Shown here: piece by piece, positions 26,912 through 36,425 of the stretch
Position numbering within the stretch: position 1 is the first letter of the stretch
Layout of the letters: every line of letters begins with the position of its first letter
Origin: Anaerobacillus sp. CMMVII
GTDB lineage: Bacteria; Bacillota; Bacilli; Bacillales; Anaerobacillaceae
Length of the DNA: 64,000 nt
Reading direction: 5' to 3'
Assembly (NCBI RefSeq): GCF_025377685.1
Contig: NZ_JACEHK010000009.1
Span: forward strand, 93,595 to 157,594
The notes under the pieces: model-generated
What the model was told of the DNA's origin: nothing
What the model saw: the letters and a program-made list of their open reading frames with translations, nothing else
Databases searched by the model: none
Translations under genes and position numbers: made by a program

Positions 26912-27895
26912 ATGGAAAAAAATTCAAAACCAAATACACCTTTAGTTACGCATATTTACACAGCGGACCCTTCTGCTCATGTCTTTGAAGGAAAGATTTA
27001 TATTTATCCGTCTCATGATCTTGATCATAGCGAGCCTTCAAACGACAATGGTGACCAATATAAAATGGAAGACTATCATGTTCTATCAATGGAAAATTTG
27101 AATGCACCTTGCGTCGATCATGGAGAAGTCCTTCACGTAAAAGATGTTCCTTGGGCTAAAAAACAAATGTGGGCTCCGGACGCTGCTTTTAAGAACAATA
27201 CGTATTATTTATATTTCCCTGCAAGAGATCATGATGATATCTTTAGACTTGGGGTAGCAACTAGCTCTAGTCCTGCAGGTCCTTTTACTCCGCAACCAGA
27301 TTATATACCTGGTAGTTACAGTATTGATCCAGCAGTTTTAGTCGATGAGGACAACAAAGCATATTGTTATTTTGGTGGGCTTTGGGGAGGACAACTAGAA
27401 AAATGGCAGACTGGAACATTTCTACCTGAAGCCGAAGGTCCTGATTTATCAGCCCCTGCATTAGGACCAAGAGTAGCAGAATTAAGTGACGATATGCTTA
27501 CTTTTAAAGAAACTCCAGAAGAAATCTCTATAGTTGATAATGAAGGTAACCCATTAGTTGCTGGAGACGAAGAAAGAAGATTTTTTGAAGGACCATGGGT
27601 ACATAAATACAATGGATATTACTACCTATCCTACTCCACTGGTACGACTCATAGTATCGTTTATGCAATCAGTAAAAATCCAAAAGGTCCATTTGTTTAT
27701 CAAGGGAAAATTCTCACTCCTGTTAGCGGCTGGACAACCCACCATTCGATTGTGCAGTTCCAAGATAAATGGTACTTATTCTACCATGATTGCTCATTAT
27801 CTGACGGTGTTGACCATAAGCGTAGTGTTAAATACACTGAGCTAAACTATAACGAAGATGGAACTATTCAAACCATCGACCCGTATAAAGAATAA
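26912..27895 (+). CDS. Glycoside hydrolase family 43 protein
   Basis: The 327-aa product starts at ATG 26912, with AAAGGAG at 8-nt spacing; a TTG 24 nt earlier overlaps the SD and is rejected. Five-bladed beta-propeller motifs of GH43 are present: YTADPSAHVFEGKIYIYPSHD with the catalytic-base Asp, QMWAPDAAFKNNTYYLYFPA, YSIDPAVLVDEDNKAYCYFG with the pKa-modulating Asp, and RRFFEGPWVHKYNGYYYLSYS with the acid Glu. It has no signal peptide, suggesting intracellular action on imported xylo- or arabino-oligosaccharides. It is not next to other xylan genes. Confidence 0.88.
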   Translation: MEKNSKPNTPLVTHIYTADPSAHVFEGKIYIYPSHDLDHSEPSNDNGDQYKMEDYHVLSMENLNAPCVDHGEVLHVKDVPWAKKQMWAPDAAFKNNTYYLYFPARDHDDIFRLGVATSSSPAGPFTPQPDYIPGSYSIDPAVLVDEDNKAYCYFGGLWGGQLEKWQTGTFLPEAEGPDLSAPALGPRVAELSDDMLTFKETPEEISIVDNEGNPLVAGDEERRFFEGPWVHKYNGYYYLSYSTGTTHSIVYAISKNPKGPFVYQGKILTPVSGWTTHHSIVQFQDKWYLFYHDCSLSDGVDHKRSVKYTELNYNEDGTIQTIDPYKE

Positions 27896-27905
27896 TTTAG
27901 GTTTA

Positions 27906-27934
27906 GAGGCTAATTCGTTAGCCTCTTCTTTTTT
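27906..27934 (+). terminator. Rho-independent terminator
   Basis: GAGGCTAA-TTCG-TTAGCCTC is a perfect stem with a UUCG tetraloop followed by TTCTTTTTT, directly after the GH43 gene. Confidence 0.93.
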
Positions 27935-27941
27935 AATAATA

Positions 27942-28131
27942 CTCTTTTCGTAAACATTGCTCCTGCGGTTACTTGTCGCAAAAAAAAACTTGTTGCTTTT
28001 TCACTCTAAAATATTTGGAAAAATACCTTAGATGAAGAAGTAACCCAATAATTAAGTAAGAAAAGGGCAAAACTTACTAAATTAGTCGTGAATTGTTAGT
28101 ATCCGGCTTTTGGGATTTTTACGAAAGCAAC
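27942..28131. repeat. Dispersed repeat family 2, copy B
   Basis: It matches 6996-7164 in order over most of its length. Its ends carry complementary words, TTTTCGTAAA at the left and TTTACGAAAG at the right, so it may have had terminal inverted repeats. Near its left end it contains GCTCCTGCGG...TCGCAAAA, also found in repeat family 3 at 29648-29681, as if one element had been nested in another. Confidence 0.65.
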
Positions 28132-28226
28132 CTTTAGTAACTAACTTTTATCCTCTAACGCTTTCCTTAGTTATGGCGTAAATGGTAAAATAGATTAGTA
28201 GTATTCTATAATAATGGAGGTTAGTA

Positions 28227-29141
28227 ATGGGAAAACGATTATTATTTTTTATCTTGACAAATATCTTGGTCATGACGACGATTGTGATCGTATGGTCGCT
28301 CATCACAACATTTACGGGTGTTGGTGGTAGTTTTGACACGGGTGGTCCTGGTTTAGGAATTGATTTAGTTTCTTTAGGAGTCTTTAGTATTGTCGTTGGG
28401 TTTACCGGGTCATTTATCTCACTTGCGATGTCTAGATGGATCGCCAAGAAAATGATGAAGGTTAAAGTGCTTGATCCAAATGGTCCATTACAAGGGCACG
28501 AGCGTATCGTGGTCGAAAAAGTTCACCGTTTATCACGTGCTGCTGGCTTGGTCCATATGCCTGAGGTTGGGATTTATCAATCGCCTGAGGTAAATGCATT
28601 TGCTACAGGTCCATCGAAAAAACGTTCACTAGTTGCTGTTTCAACTGGCCTATTAAGTGTCATGGATGATGATGCTGTTGAGGGAGTAATTGCTCATGAG
28701 GTTGCCCACGTTGCTAACGGCGACATGGTTACGATGACACTATTGCAAGGTGTTGTGAATACATTTGTTGTTTTCTTCTCGAGGATAGCAGCTATTCTTG
28801 TGTCCCGTTTTGTTCGTTCTGAAATGGAAGGCATCGTTCGATTTGCAGCGATCATTATCTTCCAAATCCTCTTCTCTATTCTTGGAAGCATTGTTGTGAT
28901 GGCATTCTCCAGGTACAGAGAATTTCATGCTGACCAAGGTGGGGCCGATTTAGCCGGTAAAGACAAAATGGCTCACGCGTTGCGTTCATTAAAGGCTTAT
29001 GTTGACCGTGCTAACGTAAGTGATCGTACCGACGATTCAGCTATTCAAACAATGAAAATTAGCGGAAAAGGTGGAATGATGAAACTATTTTCATCTCACC
29101 CTGACTTAGACGAAAGAATTGCCCGTCTAGAACAACGTTAA
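28227..29141 (+). CDS. htpX: Membrane metalloprotease HtpX
   Basis: The 304-aa product has two N-terminal transmembrane helices (residues 5-25 and 45-67), then the zinc motif HEVAH at residues 157-161. Two further helices follow, and the third ligand lies in [16 protein letters not shown]. This is the full HtpX layout of the M48B family, an integral membrane protease that degrades misfolded membrane proteins under stress. ATGGAGG with 8-nt spacing precedes the ATG. The C-terminal segment [17 protein letters not shown] is also typical. Confidence 0.95.
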   Translation: MGKRLLFFILTNILVMTTIVIVWSLITTFTGVGGSFDTGGPGLGIDLVSLGVFSIVVGFTGSFISLAMSRWIAKKMMKVKVLDPNGPLQGHERIVVEKVHRLSRAAGLVHMPEVGIYQSPEVNAFATGPSKKRSLVAVSTGLLSVMDDDAVEGVIAHEVAHVANGDMVTMTLLQGVVNTFVVFFSRIAAILVSRFVRSEMEGIVRFAAIIIFQILFSILGSIVVMAFSRYREFHADQGGADLAGKDKMAHALRSLKAYVDRANVSDRTDDSAIQTMKISGKGGMMKLFSSHPDLDERIARLEQR

Positions 29142-29148
29142 TCGTCAA

Positions 29149-29179
29149 AAAACTGTCCTAATCTAGGGCAGTTTTTTTT
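29149..29179 (+). terminator. Rho-independent terminator
   Basis: AAAACTGTCC and GGGCAGTTTT pair around a short loop and are followed by TTTT, 8 nt after the htpX stop. Confidence 0.88.
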
Positions 29180-29340
29180 ATCTGAAGTACTGATTTTTGG
29201 CAATTGCATTAGCACATACTAGCGAAAAAATTAACTTATTTTACAACGTATGCCCTTGCCAAAATCAACAAACGATAGTTGTAGATCATTAAGTAAATTT
29301 GACTTCTTCACTCTTAAAACTAACAATTGGAGGGTTCCAC

Positions 29341-29529
29341 ATGACTGAAGAAATTTTGGCACAACCTGGTGATACAATTAAAATTCTCGATGGGGATTTT
29401 AAAGGTGAAAAAGGAAAGATCATAGGTGTCTATAACAATTCATCTTCCGTTGAATTAGAGACTAGAGAAGAAAATGATAAACCCCGAAAAACGGTTATTC
29501 CTCATAAAAATTATAAAGTAATTACATAG
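29341..29529 (+). CDS. Small KOW-like DUF2187 family protein (YkvS-like)
   Basis: The 62-aa product starts at ATG 29341 after GGAGGG. It forms a small beta barrel of the KOW/SH3 type: ILAQPGDTIKILDGDFKGEKGKIIGVYNNSSSVEL and VIPHKNYKVI. This is like YkvS/DUF2187 proteins of Bacillus, which are widespread and of unknown function. An upstream in-frame extension of 14 codons exists but lacks an SD. It stands alone between htpX and a Bacillus-type hairpin repeat. Confidence 0.8.
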   Translation: MTEEILAQPGDTIKILDGDFKGEKGKIIGVYNNSSSVELETREENDKPRKTVIPHKNYKVIT

Positions 29530-29534
29530 TCATA

Positions 29535-29723
29535 AGAAAAGCGCAGGGCGCCCTGTTAAACCCCGACTAGCAAATGTTCTTCGAGAAAAAAAGTGTGCTC
29601 TTTCACTTTTATTCTCGAAGGTTATTTGACCTCGAGGGGCTGGGCGTTGCTCCTGCGTCACTGCGTTTACTCGTCGCAAAACCTGCAATGAAGTAACTTC
29701 ATTGATGTGTCTTGGAGCTAGAC
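29535..29723. repeat. Bacillaceae-type intergenic repeat (family 3)
   Basis: It begins AGAAAAGCGCAGGGCGCC and ends CTTGGAGCTAGAC, with an internal hairpin TTCGAGAA...TTCTCGAA and the words CGAGGGGCTGGGCG. This type of GCGC...GGAGCTAGAC element is familiar between genes in many Bacillus relatives. A short start (AGAAAAGCGCA) also occurs at 13053-13064 after the M42 gene. Confidence 0.7.
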
Positions 29724-29761
29724 AGTTATTACGTTGAAATTTTATACATTCTTATCTTTTT

Positions 29762-29803
29762 AAACAGGTCGTTGCTATACTCATACATAGCAGACCCGTT
29801 TTT
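29762..29803 (-). terminator. Terminator of the MFS gene
   Basis: AAACAGGTC, TTGCTAT and the complementary ATAGCA, ACCCGTTT form a stem with one-base bulges. On the minus strand it lies directly after the MFS stop codon. Confidence 0.6.
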
Positions 29804-29804
29804 C

Positions 29805-31214
29805 TTAACTTGTTTCTTTTTCAGCAAATTCAGGTTGTTCTTTCGGGAGAAAGCTTGCCACTAGAACCACACAAATTAAAGCAATGATCGCTAAAATAAT
29901 GAAAACCGAATGAAGTCCAGAAGCGAGAATATGAGGCGCTACTTCCGTTCCGTTATTAGTGTGACCACCAATATGCTGATTAAGGACAGCACCTAGGACG
30001 GCAATCCCTAATGTTTGCCCTAAGGTTCGTAGAAACGCATTCGATGATGCTGCTGCTCCACGATTATTCCAATCAACAGAGGATTGGACGATTACAGTAA
30101 AAATTGTAAACGATAAACCAAAACCTAAGCCAATAAAAAACATAATCACGACGAGAACAAAATTAGGAGTTGAACTTGAAATGAATGATAGCGCAATGGT
30201 CCCTAAGGCAATGAGAATAACCCCAGCCAGTGAAATCGGTTTGGTCCCTATTTTTACAATAAACTTACCACTGAAAAACGCTCCGATTGGCCACCCCAGT
30301 GACATCGGAATTAACGTTAATCCAGACGAAGTAGCTGCTAATAAAAGTACCCCTTGTACCCAAAGTGGTAAGTATGCCGTTAAGCCAATTAAGATTGCAC
30401 CAAGTAAAAATCCACTTAAATTAACAATTAACAAATGGCGATTTTTAAACAAGTGGAATGGTACCATTGGCTCTTTTACTCTCAATTGAATAAAGCTAAA
30501 CATCAATAAAAATATAATGGCTATACCAAATAAAAAGTACATCATGCGATCATTCCAGGCTATTTCATTCCCACCTGATAAAAGCGCATATAATAATGCA
30601 GTAGTTCCGATAATGAAGGTAATCGCTCCACCATAGTCAATCGAACGTTTTCGTTTCTCGATTTTTTCCTCTAAGTATTTCCAAATTAAATACATGGCAA
30701 TAAGTCCAAAAGGAATGTTAATATAGAAAATCCAATTCCATGTAAAATAATCAACGAAAAATCCGCCGACTAGCGGTCCAAAGATGCCCGCAATTCCCCA
30801 GATCGATCCGATAATTGCTTGCGCTTTTGCGCGTTGTTCATATTTAAAGACATCACCAACGATCGTAAACGTCATTGGCATTAATGCCCCAGCCCCAATT
30901 CCTTGCAAAGCCCGAAACAAGATCAATTGCTCCATTGATTGAGATAAACCGCATAAAGCTGAACCTAGTAAAAATAACGTTGCTCCTGTGATAAAAATCT
31001 TTTTCCGTCCAAACAAATCGGCAAGTTTACCAAAAATCGGTGTCATAACGGCATAGGTTAATAGGTAAATCGCAAAAACCCAGCTTATCAAATCCAGTCC
31101 ACCAAGCTCTTTTGTTATTACAGGCATTGCTGTACTAATAACCGTTACTTCAATAGCTGCTAAAAATGTTGCAATAATAAGTGCAATAGTAATATTACGC
31201 TGATATCGATTCAT
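29805..31214 (-). CDS. MFS multidrug exporter, DHA2 family (14 TMS)
   Basis: The 469-aa product fits drug:H+ antiporter-2 transporters (EmrB/QacA/LmrB type). It has about 14 hydrophobic helices and the motif GKLADLFGRKKIFITG between helices 2 and 3. Motif C-like GPLVGGFFVDYFTWNWIFYINIPFG lies in helix 5-6. It exports drugs or other amphiphiles across the membrane. No TetR or MarR regulator is adjacent. A plain start ATG at 31214 has AAAGGAC upstream. Confidence 0.9.
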   Translation of the reverse strand: MNRYQRNITIALIIATFLAAIEVTVISTAMPVITKELGGLDLISWVFAIYLLTYAVMTPIFGKLADLFGRKKIFITGATLFLLGSALCGLSQSMEQLILFRALQGIGAGALMPMTFTIVGDVFKYEQRAKAQAIIGSIWGIAGIFGPLVGGFFVDYFTWNWIFYINIPFGLIAMYLIWKYLEEKIEKRKRSIDYGGAITFIIGTTALLYALLSGGNEIAWNDRMMYFLFGIAIIFLLMFSFIQLRVKEPMVPFHLFKNRHLLIVNLSGFLLGAILIGLTAYLPLWVQGVLLLAATSSGLTLIPMSLGWPIGAFFSGKFIVKIGTKPISLAGVILIALGTIALSFISSSTPNFVLVVIMFFIGLGFGLSFTIFTVIVQSSVDWNNRGAAASSNAFLRTLGQTLGIAVLGAVLNQHIGGHTNNGTEVAPHILASGLHSVFIILAIIALICVVLVASFLPKEQPEFAEKETS

Positions 31215-31295
31215 ATAAGTCCTTTCATAACATAGAGTTTCTTTGACGATAATTATACCAATTTTTTACTTGCTATCAACCATTAAAAGTTTGTT

Positions 31296-31335
31296 GGGGG
31301 ATTTTTTTGGCTATAGAACGATAACAAAAATCCCC
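31296..31335. terminator. Possible terminator
   Basis: GGGGATTTTTTTG and CAAAAATCCCC-like arms (31325-31335) form a stem between the MFS gene promoter and the acetamidase-family gene. On the minus strand it is 44 nt after the stop of a gene read in the opposite order, so its target is unclear. Confidence 0.45.
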
Positions 31336-31378
31336 ATTATATCCTTTTAGTTGGACAGCCTAGGGGTCATCACTAGTA

Positions 31379-32278
31379 TTAAAAAAGTACGACATCTAAC
31401 TGCTGAAGTAACCATTTTGGGACTACAAAACGAGCAGTTATTAACGGATCAACGATTTGGCAAACCTCCACTTGACCAACCGCACTCATGAGCATCGTTA
31501 CATCTTCAATAGACAGAGTTGTCTTTGAAACTAGGCGATCAATCATTAATTCAGTTGCTAGCTTTGCTGCTGCATCTAGAGTCTCAGCAGAAGCAATTTG
31601 TGTAACTACCTCATCGTTTTCAAGCATTGGCTGCTGTAAGCTCAAGTTTTTCATTACTTCAATTGTGACAGTTGCTTTACCAGGAATTTCAATACCAGAG
31701 ACACTAATTTCACCATCGCCCATGGCTGCATGGAAATCACCTAAGCCAAACAATGCTCCCTCTACAAATACAGGAAAATACAACGTAGCCCCTTCTGCCA
31801 CCATTTTATTATCCATGTTTCCACCATGGGCTCCTGGTGTCCCACAAGAAACCGCTCCTGCCGACGGTGCAACACCAATAACACCAATCATCGGGTTTAA
31901 AGGTAGCTCTAATTCATTAAAGATTGCCTTGCCATTTCGTATCGGGATAATTTTTGCTTTCATTTCCGAGATGCGATGTCCCATAACGCCGAGATCAGGC
32001 CCAACGACCATTACACCTTGCTCACCTATCTCAAGTTTTTCGATTTTTACCTTAAGGACATCGCCAACCTCAGCTCCTTCGACGAAAATTGGTCCAGTTG
32101 CTGGATTAACACGATCCCAGTCAATGCCGGCAATCACCGTATCCTCTGACTGAATTTGATTTTCAAAGCAGTCATATGTACTAATTTCAATCGTTTCACC
32201 GGATTTTACCCTTTTTACTGGCTGATGCTCTTTACTAAAACTATAAATAACCGTATCGCATGACAATCTTTCCATCAT
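31379..32278 (-). CDS. Acetamidase/formamidase family amidohydrolase
   Basis: The 299-aa product from ATG 32278 covers the whole family domain. Motifs are AGIDWDRVNPATGPIFVEGAEVGD, PDLGVMGHRI, GVIGVAPS, SCGTPGAHGGNMD and LGDFHAAMGDGEISVSGIEI, all characteristic of FmdA/AmdA enzymes. These hydrolyse short amides to acid and ammonia. A longer frame of 32 extra codons starts at 32374 but crosses the intergenic palindrome side and has no SD. No amide transporter is adjacent. Confidence 0.88.
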   Translation of the reverse strand: MMERLSCDTVIYSFSKEHQPVKRVKSGETIEISTYDCFENQIQSEDTVIAGIDWDRVNPATGPIFVEGAEVGDVLKVKIEKLEIGEQGVMVVGPDLGVMGHRISEMKAKIIPIRNGKAIFNELELPLNPMIGVIGVAPSAGAVSCGTPGAHGGNMDNKMVAEGATLYFPVFVEGALFGLGDFHAAMGDGEISVSGIEIPGKATVTIEVMKNLSLQQPMLENDEVVTQIASAETLDAAAKLATELMIDRLVSKTTLSIEDVTMLMSAVGQVEVCQIVDPLITARFVVPKWLLQQLDVVLF

Positions 32279-32358
32279 ATATCCCCACTTCCCAACTAGC
32301 TTTATAAAATAATTATAACCGAAAATAGAAAGTTTGGAATAGTGGGAATTTGTCGAAA

Positions 32359-32410
32359 GGGGTCTGACCCCCACCGCTTTAAAGCTTTCCCGCAGTGGGG
32401 GTCAGACCCC
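32359..32410. repeat. 52-bp palindrome family, locus 6 (complete)
   Basis: GGGGTCTGACCCCC, core ACCGCTTTAAAGCTTTCCCGC, AGTGGGGGTCAGACCCC. It lies 14 nt after the treR stop and could terminate the tre operon. Confidence 0.95.
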
Positions 32411-32423
32411 TTTATTTCTTTTT

Positions 32424-33134
32424 TTATTTTCTTCTCGCAAAATCTACGAAGCGAAATTTGTCTGGGCGATGTCGTGATTCGGTGTACTGAAAAAGAGCTG
32501 CATTATCCAGATACACATAATTCTTGACGACAACAATATTAGAAAATCCTTCTAAGTCTAAATAGTGTAGATCTTCCTCACTTGGTTCCTCAACTGTAAA
32601 TTCTTTTTTTGCAAAGCTAATGACAAGTCCAAGTTGGGTTTCAATATATTCATATAATGAGTTCTCACAAACCTCGACTGTTAGGTTAGGGATCAACTTT
32701 TTGTTTAAGAAATCCTTATCCAATATTACGTTCTCCTCATCTAATTGTCGAACTCGAATAACTTCCCAAATCTTATCGCCATTTTTAATCTTTAATTGTT
32801 CCTTGAGGTAATCGCTTGGTGTGATTACTTCTAATTTTTGTAATTTTGTCTTTGCACGTTGCCCTAATTTATCTGCCAGTTCTTTAAAGCTGACTAATCC
32901 TGATATAGGGAAATCGAATTTTTTTACATCAAGAACAATCGAACCTTTCCCCTGCATTTTTTGAATATAGCCGTGCTCAGATAAAAGTTTTAATGCCTTG
33001 CGGATTGTTTCTCTAGTTGTGTCATATCGTTCGGCTAGTTCATTTTCAGAAGGGAGTTTTGTATGAGCTTTCAACGTACCATCTTGTATAAGCACTACTA
33101 ATTCATCGTAAATCTTAACAAATTTATTATTCAT
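32424..33134 (-). CDS. treR: Trehalose operon repressor (GntR family)
   Basis: The 236-aa product has an N-terminal GntR winged helix (YDELVVLIQDGTLKAHTKLPSENELAERYDTTRETIRKALKLL, residues 9-52). A UTRA effector domain follows (KIWEVIRVRQLDEENVILDKDFL, SFAKKEFTVEEPSEEDLHYLDL). This matches TreR of Bacillus, which binds trehalose-6-phosphate. It is the last gene of treP-treA-treR, 22 nt after treA. Two TTGTATATACAA-type operators upstream of treP are its likely targets. Confidence 0.92.
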   Translation of the reverse strand: MNNKFVKIYDELVVLIQDGTLKAHTKLPSENELAERYDTTRETIRKALKLLSEHGYIQKMQGKGSIVLDVKKFDFPISGLVSFKELADKLGQRAKTKLQKLEVITPSDYLKEQLKIKNGDKIWEVIRVRQLDEENVILDKDFLNKKLIPNLTVEVCENSLYEYIETQLGLVISFAKKEFTVEEPSEEDLHYLDLEGFSNIVVVKNYVYLDNAALFQYTESRHRPDKFRFVDFARRK

Positions 33135-33156
33135 CTCTACCCCCTACTTTAGTTTA

Positions 33157-34839
33157 TCATTTCAAAGGCAAATGATAAATAACTGACTCGTAAGGTCGTA
33201 AGACTACATGGTCTACTGACGTACTTGAATCCTCATAGTTCGATAGTAAAATTTCAGCCTCTACTCCGGTCAGATGTTTTGGAGCATCAAAAATTGTTTT
33301 CTTCTCATAAAAATTTGAGACCACAAGTAGAACCTCGTTTTCATACGTTCTTGTATAAGCAAAAATTTGCTCATGATCGTTATAGAGGAGCTCATAATCT
33401 CCGTGAGTTATGACATCATATTTTTTTCGTAGCTTTATTAATTCCTGATAGTGATAAAAAACTGAATTTGGGTCATATATCGCAGCTTCAGCATTAACCG
33501 TTTTATAATTATCAGCTATTCCGATCCAAGGAGTACCTGTTGTAAAGCCAGCGTTAGGTGATGCGTCCCATTGTACCGGGGTTCGAGAATTATCACGTGA
33601 CTTTCGTTTTATAATCTCCATGATATCTTGATCTGGAACACCTTGTTCTTTCATGATTTTGAAGTAGTTCAATGTTTCGACGTCACGATATTCCGAAATA
33701 TTATCAAATTTTGGATCTGTCATTCCGAACTCTTCCCCTTGGTATATATAAGGTGTTCCTTGCATCATATGGATCGTCGTTGCTAGCATTTTTGCCGATT
33801 GTTGGTGATACTCAACGTCATTTCCATAACGAGTGACCACACGGGGTTGATCATGGTTGCACCAGAATAATGCATTCCAGCCACCCCCTTTATGCATTTC
33901 TACCTGCCATTTAGTCAAAATTTGTTTTAAGGCTTGAAAATCCATTTCACCCAGTGCCCATTTTTCTCCGTTCGGATAATCAACCTTTAGGTGATGAAAA
34001 TTAAAGGTCATGCTTAACTCGTTTCTCTCTGGGTTCGTATATTTAATACAATGGTCAATCGTTGTTGATGACATTTCCCCTACCGTCATTGCATCATACT
34101 TCGAAAAGACCTTTTGGTTCATTTCGTGCATAAATTCGTGAACCCTTGGACCGTCCGTGTAGAATTTTCGACCATCTCCAGGAGCAACACTTTTATCATC
34201 ATTCGGGAAATGCTGATCTTTCGATATTAGGTTAATTACGTCTAAACGAAAACCATCAACACCTTTTTCAAACCAGAAATGCATCATATCATAGACTTTA
34301 TTTCTAACCTCTTCATTTTCCCAGTTCAAGTCTGCTTGGGTAACATCAAAAAGATGAAGGTAGTATTGGCCTGTGTTTTCATCAAGTTTCCAGGCAGAAC
34401 CACCAAATTTAGAAATCCAATTATTCGGTTCTTTGCCTTCAACAGGATCTTTCCAAATATAGAAATCACGGAATGCACTTTCTTTTGAGACTTGGGACTT
34501 TTTAAACCATTCATGCTCAGTCGACGTATGGTTGACAACAATGTCCATGATAATTTTTAAATCCCGACCATGCGCTTCCTGAAGTAACCGATCGAAGTCT
34601 TCCATCGTGCCATATTCCTCGTGAATCGAAAAATAATCACTAATGTCGTAGCCATTGTCTTTTTGCGGTGATGAGTAAATGGGAGTTAACCAAATGACAT
34701 CGACACCTAAGTTCTTTAAATAGTCTAGCTTATCAATAATACCCTGGATATCGCCAACTCCATTTCCTTGCGTATCATTGAAGCTTTTTGGATAAATTTG
34801 ATATACAACTGCTTTTCTCCACCATTCATTTCGTTCCAT
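33157..34839 (-). CDS. treA: Trehalose-6-phosphate hydrolase (GH13)
   Basis: The 560-aa product is a GH13 alpha-glucosidase: VVYQIYPKSFNDTQGNGVGDIQGI, DIVVNHTSTEHEWF, GFRLDVINLISK with the nucleophile Asp, TVGEMSS with the acid Glu, and WCNHDQPRVVTRYGND with the transition-state Asp. It splits imported trehalose-6-P into glucose and glucose-6-P. Its place between treP and treR makes the tre assignment firm. Length equals B. subtilis TreA. GTTGAATAC and a weak SD precede the ATG at 34839. Confidence 0.94.
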   Translation of the reverse strand: MERNEWWRKAVVYQIYPKSFNDTQGNGVGDIQGIIDKLDYLKNLGVDVIWLTPIYSSPQKDNGYDISDYFSIHEEYGTMEDFDRLLQEAHGRDLKIIMDIVVNHTSTEHEWFKKSQVSKESAFRDFYIWKDPVEGKEPNNWISKFGGSAWKLDENTGQYYLHLFDVTQADLNWENEEVRNKVYDMMHFWFEKGVDGFRLDVINLISKDQHFPNDDKSVAPGDGRKFYTDGPRVHEFMHEMNQKVFSKYDAMTVGEMSSTTIDHCIKYTNPERNELSMTFNFHHLKVDYPNGEKWALGEMDFQALKQILTKWQVEMHKGGGWNALFWCNHDQPRVVTRYGNDVEYHQQSAKMLATTIHMMQGTPYIYQGEEFGMTDPKFDNISEYRDVETLNYFKIMKEQGVPDQDIMEIIKRKSRDNSRTPVQWDASPNAGFTTGTPWIGIADNYKTVNAEAAIYDPNSVFYHYQELIKLRKKYDVITHGDYELLYNDHEQIFAYTRTYENEVLLVVSNFYEKKTIFDAPKHLTGVEAEILLSNYEDSSTSVDHVVLRPYESVIYHLPLK

Positions 34840-34883
34840 ATGTATTCAACTCCATTTTATTAATTGTTGTTCAGACAAAAATG

Positions 34884-34918
34884 GACAATACCATTGGTAT
34901 AACACCAACGGTACTGTC
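34884..34918 (-). terminator. Intercistronic hairpin between treP and treA
   Basis: GACAGTACCGTTGG and CCAATGGTATTGTC pair on the minus strand around a short loop, followed by a moderate T-run (CATTTTTGTC). It may partly terminate or protect the treP mRNA, lowering treA relative to treP. Confidence 0.7.
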
Positions 34919-34924
34919 AAAAAA

Positions 34925-36337
34925 TTATGCTTTTTTAATTTTTGCTATCGTTAAAGTTAGGACAAACGGGATGATCATTGCGATTAGCATTCCAAAAAAG
35001 AACGGTAACCATTTTTCAGGTACGATAGAAAAAATCCCTGGTAAACCACCAACACCGATTGAGAAGGCAATAACTTTGTTTACTGTAATGACAACAGCGG
35101 CTATTGCTGAACCAATAATTGCACTTACAAATGGGTACTTATAGCGTAAGTTAACCCCAAACATTGCTGGTTCAGTAATCCCTAAATAAGCAGAAACAGA
35201 GGATGTGAATGAAAGACCTTTTAACTTCTCATCTTTAGTTGCAAACATCATCGCTAGAGCTGCAGAACCTTGGGCAATATTTGATAAAGCTAATATTGGC
35301 CATAAAAATGTTGCACCAGTAGTTCCAATTAATTGAATATCGACTGCTAAAAACGTATGGTGCATCCCTGTGATCACTAACGGAGCATAAATTAGACCAT
35401 ATAATAAACCACCGATCGCTGCGAAGTTATCAAAAATTCCAACAAATAATGCAGTAATCCCGTTACCAATCGCAAATGTTACTGGTCCGATTAGAATAAA
35501 GGCTAAAAACCCTGTAATTAAAAGGGCAATTGGTGCCACAAGTAATAATTGAAATGCATCTGGAATTCGTTTACGTAACATAATTTCTAATTTTGCTAAA
35601 ACATAGGATGCAAATAAAATCGGTAATACTTGTCCTTGATAACCTACCTTTGCAATGTCAAAGCCGAATAAGTTCCAGTAAGGAATTTCACCAGCTTCTT
35701 TCGCCGCACCGTAGGCCCACGCATTTAATAAATCTGGATGAACAAGCATTAAACCTAAGACAATCCCTAATAATGGATTACCACCAAATTTCTTTACAGC
35801 TGACCAACCAATTAAACCTGGTAAGAAAACAAACGCGGTGTTCGCAATCAGGTGAATGATACTAGCGAAATCCGCCCATTGTGTATGAACATCAACAATT
35901 GATTGTTCATCATAGAAAATACCTGCACCTGTTAGAATGTTATTAATCCCCATTAACAAACCAGCAGTTACAATCGCCGGTAAAATCGGAATAAAAATAT
36001 CAGCCAATGTTTTAATGGCCCGCTGAATTGGATTTAACTTTTTCTCAGCAGCTGCCTTTGTATCTTCTTTTGACATCTCTCCGATACCAGTAAGGGCTAC
36101 TAATTCTTTGTACACTTTATCAACAAGTCCTTGTCCAATGATGACTTGGAATTGACCGTTTGTACTAAAAATCCCTTTAACTATGTCTAAACTTTCAAGC
36201 TGTTCTTTCTTTACTTTTCCTTCGTCATGTAAAACAAATCGTAATCTCGTTACACAATGTGTTGCGGAATCAATATTCTCTGCTCCCCCAATTGCTTCGA
36301 GGATTTGTTCCACTTTTTGTCGTTCTACTGTTGCCAT
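34925..36337 (-). CDS. treP: PTS trehalose transporter subunit IIBC
   Basis: The 470-aa product has an EIIB domain (residues 1-85; ENIDSATHCVTRLRF with phospho-Cys28). An EIIC domain of about ten helices (residues 105-465) follows, with GITGMHHTFLAVDIQLIG-like glucose-superfamily motifs (PLVITGMHHTFLAVD). There is no EIIA domain, so it relies on a EIIA-Glc-type partner elsewhere, as TreP in B. subtilis does. It takes up trehalose as trehalose-6-P. It is the first gene of the tre operon, behind two TreR-type operators. Confidence 0.93.
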   Translation of the reverse strand: MATVERQKVEQILEAIGGAENIDSATHCVTRLRFVLHDEGKVKKEQLESLDIVKGIFSTNGQFQVIIGQGLVDKVYKELVALTGIGEMSKEDTKAAAEKKLNPIQRAIKTLADIFIPILPAIVTAGLLMGINNILTGAGIFYDEQSIVDVHTQWADFASIIHLIANTAFVFLPGLIGWSAVKKFGGNPLLGIVLGLMLVHPDLLNAWAYGAAKEAGEIPYWNLFGFDIAKVGYQGQVLPILFASYVLAKLEIMLRKRIPDAFQLLLVAPIALLITGFLAFILIGPVTFAIGNGITALFVGIFDNFAAIGGLLYGLIYAPLVITGMHHTFLAVDIQLIGTTGATFLWPILALSNIAQGSAALAMMFATKDEKLKGLSFTSSVSAYLGITEPAMFGVNLRYKYPFVSAIIGSAIAAVVITVNKVIAFSIGVGGLPGIFSIVPEKWLPFFFGMLIAMIIPFVLTLTIAKIKKA

Positions 36338-36386
36338 TTGTATTCCCCTCCAAGTTCAATATCAATTAATCGCTTTCATTTCCTTT

Positions 36387-36404
36387 AACTTGTATATACA
36401 GGTT
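36387..36404. promoter_or_regulatory. tre operator, proximal
   Basis: AACTTGTATATACAGGTT differs by one base from a perfect palindrome. It lies 50 nt before the treP start codon, consistent with TreR repression. Confidence 0.85.
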
Positions 36405-36425
36405 GCCGTTTATGTCTTAAATTAT

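Noticed and set aside
31488..32153. 221-aa frame opposite the acetamidase-family gene
   Set aside because: It is antisense to a well-conserved enzyme and shows no SD or sensible domain.
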